Source: Methanoregula sp.
Lineage (GTDB): Archaea; Halobacteriota; Methanomicrobia; Methanomicrobiales; Methanospirillaceae
Assembly (NCBI GenBank): GCA_026625165.1
Contig: CP112999.1
Span: 558,001-622,000, forward strand
Direction: 5' to 3'
Length of the DNA stretch: 64,000 nt
Shown here: piece after piece, positions 60,259-64,000 of the stretch
Numbering within the stretch: the stretch's first letter is position 1
Layout: each line of letters starts with the position of its first letter
The notes under the pieces: model-generated
Database searches by the model: none
What the model saw: only the letters and a program-made list of their open reading frames with translations
Told to the model about the DNA's origin: nothing
Program-made: the position numbers and the translations under genes

Positions 60259-61809
60259 GTGAAAAACAGGAGAGCACATATCCCGGAAATCCCTACATTA
60301 GTCTTATGGGTGCAAACCGTGAATGCGGAGATCCCTGACGCAACTCCTGAAGTCCCTGCGATCTGCCATGTTCCCCCTACGCCGCTGACATCGACGGGAA
60401 AACAGGTCGTCATACTTATCGCCGTCCTCGCCGGTTTCCTTACTCCCTTCGACGGCTCCGCAGTCAACATCGCGCTCCCGACTATCGGGGCTGCGTTTCA
60501 CATGGATGCGATCGCCCTGTCATGGGTGGCCACCACCTACCTTCTTTCCTCCGTCCTCTTCCTTGTACCGTTCGGCAAGATCGCCGACATTTACGGCAGG
60601 AAGAAAATTTTTCTGTATGGGATAGCGATCTTTGGGGCAGCATCGCTGGTGATGACCATGGTGCCCTCTGCCGGCTTGCTACTTGCAGTCCGCATCGTGC
60701 AGGGGTTCGGGGCGTCCATGATCTTCGGGACTTCGGTTGCGATCTTAACATCTGTCTTCCCCCCCGGAGAACGGGGACGGATGCTTGGCATCTACATCAC
60801 TGCGGTGTACATGGGCCTGACCCTTGGCCCGTTCCTTGGGGGCATCCTTACCGAAAATTTCGGGTGGCGGAGCATTTTTTTTATCAATGTCCCGATTGCT
60901 GTCTTGATAATTCTCCTCGTCCTCACAAAACTTGAAGGAGAGTGGTCCGAATGCAAAGGTGAAACGTTCGACCTTACCGGTTCGGTCCTGTACGGCCTCG
61001 CTCTGGTCGCCGTCATGCTAGGGTTCTCAGAGCTGCCATCGGCTGGCGGGGTGATGCTTGTCCTTGTCGGGTTTTTGCTCGCAATCGCGTTCATCCGGTT
61101 CGAGCTGCGGCAGGAATGTCCGGTCCTGAACATGCGGCTCTTTTCCGGGAGCAGGGTCTTTTTATTCTCGAACATCGCAGCGCTGATTAACTATAGTGCA
61201 ACATATGCAGTCTCCTTCCTCCTCTCCCTCGACCTCCAGTATACCAGGGACTTCTCGCCGGAATATGCCGGGATCATCCTGATCGCTGCCCCTCTCGTTC
61301 AGGCGGCAGTATCACCCTTTGCGGGCCGGCTCTCGGATAAAATTGAGCCGGGGATCATTGCCTCCGTCGGAATGGCGATCTCTGCGCTCGGCCTGTTCCT
61401 GTTAACTTTCCTTAACGAAACGACGCCCCTGTGGTTCATCGTCATGTCACTGGCAGTGCTCGGGCTGGGTTTCGGCATTTTCTCTTCCCCGAATACAAAT
61501 GCCATCATGAGCGCGGTTGAGAAGAAGTACTACGGGGTCGCATCAGGGATCGTGGGCACGATGCGCCTTTTGGGCCAGATGCTCTCTATGGGGATCGCGA
61601 CAATGATCTTTGCCATTGTGATCGGCAGGGTCGAGATAACCCCGGAGTACTATCCCGCATTTGCTGTGAGCGTCCATTACACGTTAATCCTGTTCACGGT
61701 CTTCTGCGTGATCGGGATTTACGCATCCCTTATCCGAAGAAACCCGGGCAGGAGGGACCAGGTACTGGGAACAGATAAGGGACACCGGCAAATCCGCCGG
61801 GGACAATAG
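60259..61809 (+). CDS. MFS multidrug-type transporter (DHA2, 14 helices)
   Basis: About 516 residues from GTG 60259; GTG 60319 would remove a poorly hydrophobic leader. DGSAVNIALPTIGAAFHMD is motif D1 of the EmrB/QacA group, GKIADIYGRKKIFLYGIAIF is motif A and LGIYITAVYMGLTLGPFLGG motif C. H+-driven export of drugs or metabolites; substrate unknown. Confidence 0.9.
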   Translation: MKNRRAHIPEIPTLVLWVQTVNAEIPDATPEVPAICHVPPTPLTSTGKQVVILIAVLAGFLTPFDGSAVNIALPTIGAAFHMDAIALSWVATTYLLSSVLFLVPFGKIADIYGRKKIFLYGIAIFGAASLVMTMVPSAGLLLAVRIVQGFGASMIFGTSVAILTSVFPPGERGRMLGIYITAVYMGLTLGPFLGGILTENFGWRSIFFINVPIAVLIILLVLTKLEGEWSECKGETFDLTGSVLYGLALVAVMLGFSELPSAGGVMLVLVGFLLAIAFIRFELRQECPVLNMRLFSGSRVFLFSNIAALINYSATYAVSFLLSLDLQYTRDFSPEYAGIILIAAPLVQAAVSPFAGRLSDKIEPGIIASVGMAISALGLFLLTFLNETTPLWFIVMSLAVLGLGFGIFSSPNTNAIMSAVEKKYYGVASGIVGTMRLLGQMLSMGIATMIFAIVIGRVEITPEYYPAFAVSVHYTLILFTVFCVIGIYASLIRRNPGRRDQVLGTDKGHRQIRRGQ

Positions 61810-61856
61810 ACCGGTATCCCAAATCCTTATCACCGCCCCTCCCGAACACTTTTCTG

Positions 61857-62696
61857 ATGAGAAGGGGCAGCGCAGCCTTCCTGCGTAAGCGGATATCGGA
61901 GGCCACGGAAGAGGCTGTAAAAGAGGCGGTTATTTTCCTGCCGCCCGATGTGAAGCGTGCGATACAGAGGGCGGCAGCTGCGGAAACAGACCCGGTGGCA
62001 CAGGGTGAGTTTGCCAATATACAGGAAAACATCGCAGCTGCTGAAGGACTTGCGGTCCCGCTCTGCCAGGACACCGGTGTGCCGGTCATCTACCTTACCC
62101 TTCCACCGGATGTACCGCTGACCAAGGACTTGTACGACGCCGTTATTGAGGGTGTCCGCAGGGCGACCAGGTCCGTCCCGCTCCGCCCAAATGTCGTTGA
62201 CCCTCTTTCCCGGCATAACACTGGTGACAATACCGGTGATGGCATGCCTGCAGTACACGTGAGACCTGGCGACAAGCTTACCGTGACAGTACTTCCCAAA
62301 GGGGCGGGCGCCGAGAATGTGTCGCGCATCACAATGCTCCTGCCTTCCCAAAAAGACGAGATCGGGAAGTTTGTTATCGAGACGGTGCTGCTTGCCGGGG
62401 GAAAACCCTGTCCGCCGGTAGTGCTCGGGGTCGGGATCGGCGGGACTTTTGATGGCGCGGCGACGCTCGCAAAGGAGGCGCTGCTGCTCCCCATTGATTC
62501 GATGACAGAGTATGAGCAGCAGCTCTGCAATGCGGTAAACCGCCTCGGGATCGGCCCTATGGGGCTTGGGGGTAAAACGACAGCTCTCGCCGTCAAGGTC
62601 AGGACTGCCGCGTGCCATACAGCATCTCTCCCGGTCGCTGTCAATGTCCAGTGCTGGGCATGCCGCCGGGCCACTGTCGAGGTGAAGAGGACATGA
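61857..62696 (+). CDS. Class I fumarate hydratase, alpha subunit
   Basis: 279 residues. PLCQDTGVPVIYLTLP, NVVDPLSRHNTGDNTGDGMP and the LGVGIGGTFDGAATLAKEAL segment match the N-terminal half of class I [4Fe-4S] fumarases. In methanogens the enzyme is split in two and works in the incomplete reductive citric-acid pathway. The stop overlaps the beta-subunit start (ATGA). Confidence 0.93.
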   Translation: MRRGSAAFLRKRISEATEEAVKEAVIFLPPDVKRAIQRAAAAETDPVAQGEFANIQENIAAAEGLAVPLCQDTGVPVIYLTLPPDVPLTKDLYDAVIEGVRRATRSVPLRPNVVDPLSRHNTGDNTGDGMPAVHVRPGDKLTVTVLPKGAGAENVSRITMLLPSQKDEIGKFVIETVLLAGGKPCPPVVLGVGIGGTFDGAATLAKEALLLPIDSMTEYEQQLCNAVNRLGIGPMGLGGKTTALAVKVRTAACHTASLPVAVNVQCWACRRATVEVKRT

Positions 62697-63250
62697 AAAA
62701 GCCGGCACAGCTCAAAACCCCGCTTGGCAGTGAAGTGCTCGGGCTCCATGCCGGCGACCATGTCGAGCTCTCCGGGATGGTATACACCGCACGGGACGAA
62801 GCGCACCTGCGCATGCAGGAGGAGGGTATCCCCTTTGACCCGGACGGCGCTGCAGTATACCACTGCGGCCCGGTCGTGCAGGATAACCGGATCATCGCAG
62901 CAGGGCCTACGACATCGTCGCGGATGAATGCTCTCTCCGGCTTCCTCATCGCAAGGGGTGTACGGGCGCTGATCGGGAAAGGAGGTATGGGCAGCGCGGT
63001 GCGTGAGCAGCTCCGGGGAAAGGGAGTGTATCTCGCGTTCACGGGCGGGTGTGCTGCGCTTGCCGCCTCACACATGGCGCTCCGTGGCGTTTATTTTGAA
63101 GACCTCGGGATGGCGGAAGCGGTCTGGGCAATTGAGCTTGACAGACTGCCCCTCGTCGTGGGGATCGATGCACAGGGAAACGACATCTTTGATCTCATCC
63201 GCGCCCGTGCGGAAAAAGAGTTTGAACGGTATTGCAGGGGCCAGCCCTGA
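62693..63250 (+). CDS. Class I fumarate hydratase, beta subunit
   Basis: 185 residues from ATG 62693 (MKKPAQLKTPLGSEVLGLHA). GDHVELSGMVYTARDEAH, CGPVVQDNRIIAAGPTTSSR and GKGGMGSAVREQLRGKG are the C-terminal domain motifs. With the alpha subunit it interconverts fumarate and malate. Confidence 0.93.
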   Translation: MKKPAQLKTPLGSEVLGLHAGDHVELSGMVYTARDEAHLRMQEEGIPFDPDGAAVYHCGPVVQDNRIIAAGPTTSSRMNALSGFLIARGVRALIGKGGMGSAVREQLRGKGVYLAFTGGCAALAASHMALRGVYFEDLGMAEAVWAIELDRLPLVVGIDAQGNDIFDLIRARAEKEFERYCRGQP

Positions 63251-63323
63251 ACCAACCATAATGTGTATTACAATAAATAGGTTTTATTCGTCCGGGCTTT
63301 CACATTATACGATAGGACGCTCC

Positions 63324-63596
63324 ATGAAGCTCGCCATTGACGAGGCCCGGTGCAAAGGGTGCAACCTGTGTACAAAAGTCTGCCCTTACAAAATCTTTAA
63401 GGAAGGAAGAAAACCCAACCGCCGGGGGATCCTGATGCCTGAACTGGACCGTCCCGAACGGTGCGCTAACTGCCGGCTCCAGAAGCTGTACGGGCGCAGG
63501 CTCTGCGGCATCTGCGAGCTCACCTGCCCGGATCAGGCCATTCACTGGACAGATGAAGAACCATACGAACCGCACAAGGTGGCGATTGAGTATTGA
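63324..63596 (+). CDS. korD: 2-oxoglutarate:ferredoxin oxidoreductase, delta (ferredoxin) subunit
   Basis: 90 residues from ATG 63324. CKGCNLCTKVCP and the second CANCRLQKLYGRRLCGICEL then TCPD carry two [4Fe-4S] clusters. The second motif has an insertion, as in KorD of methanogens. Its TGA overlaps the TTG start of korA. With fumarase it completes part of the reductive branch to 2-oxoglutarate. Confidence 0.92.
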   Translation: MKLAIDEARCKGCNLCTKVCPYKIFKEGRKPNRRGILMPELDRPERCANCRLQKLYGRRLCGICELTCPDQAIHWTDEEPYEPHKVAIEY

Positions 63597-64000
63597 CGCG
63601 CACTGAATTCTGGCAGGGTAATACCGCTTCCGCAGAGGGAGCACTTGCGGCTGGCTGCAACTTCTTCGGGGGATACCCGATCACGCCTTCCACGGAAGTT
63701 GCCGAGCACATGGCAGTCAGGCTGCCAAAGAAGGGAGGTGTCTTCATCCAGATGGAAGACGAGATCGCAAGCATGGCAGCGATCATCGGCGCTGCATGGA
63801 CCGGTGCCCGGGCGATGACGGCGACAAGCGGCCCGGGCTTTTCCCTGATGATGGAGAATGTCGGGTTCGCTGTAATGACCGAGACGCCGTGCGTTATCGT
63901 CAATATCCAGCGCGGCGGCCCGTCCACCGGCCAGCCCACGATGGCGGCTCAGGGCGACATGATGCAGTGCCGGTTCGGCTCGCATGGCGACTACTCCATC
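63593..64000 (+). CDS. korA: 2-oxoglutarate:ferredoxin oxidoreductase, alpha subunit (5' part)
   Basis: The TTG at 63593 overlaps the korD stop (TTGA). The 136 visible residues include FWQGNTASAEGALAAGCNFF, GGYPITPSTEVAEHMA and MTATSGPGFSLMMENVGFAV, the N-terminal pyrimidine-binding domain of KorA. The frame is still open at the window end. Confidence 0.93.
   Translation, partial: MTRTEFWQGNTASAEGALAAGCNFFGGYPITPSTEVAEHMAVRLPKKGGVFIQMEDEIASMAAIIGAAWTGARAMTATSGPGFSLMMENVGFAVMTETPCVIVNIQRGGPSTGQPTMAAQGDMMQCRFGSHGDYSI

Overview
The window is a euryarchaeal methanogen chromosome, most likely Methanomicrobiales (Methanoregula or a close relative). The evidence is the archaeal-type GatDE amidotransferase, a separate GuaA glutaminase subunit, CobZ, EF-1alpha and uS10, uL16 (L10e), a fused hexulose-phosphate synthase/RraA protein, diphthine-ammonia ligase, KorD/KorA, tandem phenylacetate-CoA ligases with an ACT protein, and a DUF3821-type surface protein. 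Promoters are TATA-like box A elements, and many genes are leaderless or joined by ATGA overlaps. The assignment comes from protein families only; no rRNA gene is present.

Layout. 0-5.4 kb: 3' end of a tubulin/FtsZ-family gene, an exported membrane protein, an Agl23-like glycosylation protein, rps10 and tuf. 5.5-11.4 kb: small sulfite-reductase-like protein, cobS-cobZ diverging from cobT, guaA subunit, YkgJ protein and TraB protein. 11.4-20 kb: surface protein, nitroreductase, pilin-LamG protein, DUF475 protein, hps-rraA fusion and an ACT-paaK-paaK operon. 20.5-25.3 kb: a Cas1 protein with no CRISPR array or other cas gene, converging on an acylphosphatase and a giant helical-repeat protein. 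25.6-28.2 kb: glmM, mobB and a DUF5806 protein, followed by a 2.2 kb AT-rich gene desert.

30.49-39.27 kb is a compact, all-plus-strand provirus bounded by a 20-bp repeat (18/20 identical). It encodes a FtsK/HerA-type packaging or Zot-like ATPase, several RHH, winged-helix and zinc-finger regulators, and at least eight small membrane or beta-rich proteins in ATGA-overlapping chains. I recognise no integrase and no replication protein in it. Its right repeat lies about 40 bp upstream of an intact chromosomal xerA-type recombinase gene, so the element probably uses the host Xer enzyme. It carries two kinds of palindromic operator: a cluster of TGTCCGGACA sites beside an AG microsatellite, and TTGACA/TGTCAA sites at two later promoters.

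40.4-64 kb is ordinary chromosome: tRNA-Gln(TTG), a K+ channel, a GntP permease coupled to a minimal TnpB-like protein, DUF2070, dph6, a PfkB kinase, DUF555, nitroreductase, DUF5350, an acyl-CoA synthetase, gatE-gatD-argH (gatD seems to need a non-standard ATA start), an XRE regulator diverging from a NitT/TauT-type ABC transporter, uL16 with a low-complexity tail, an MFS transporter, the two class I fumarase subunits, and korD with the start of korA. The tRNA-Gln and GatDE belong to one pathway: archaea charge tRNA-Gln with glutamate and GatDE then amidates it.
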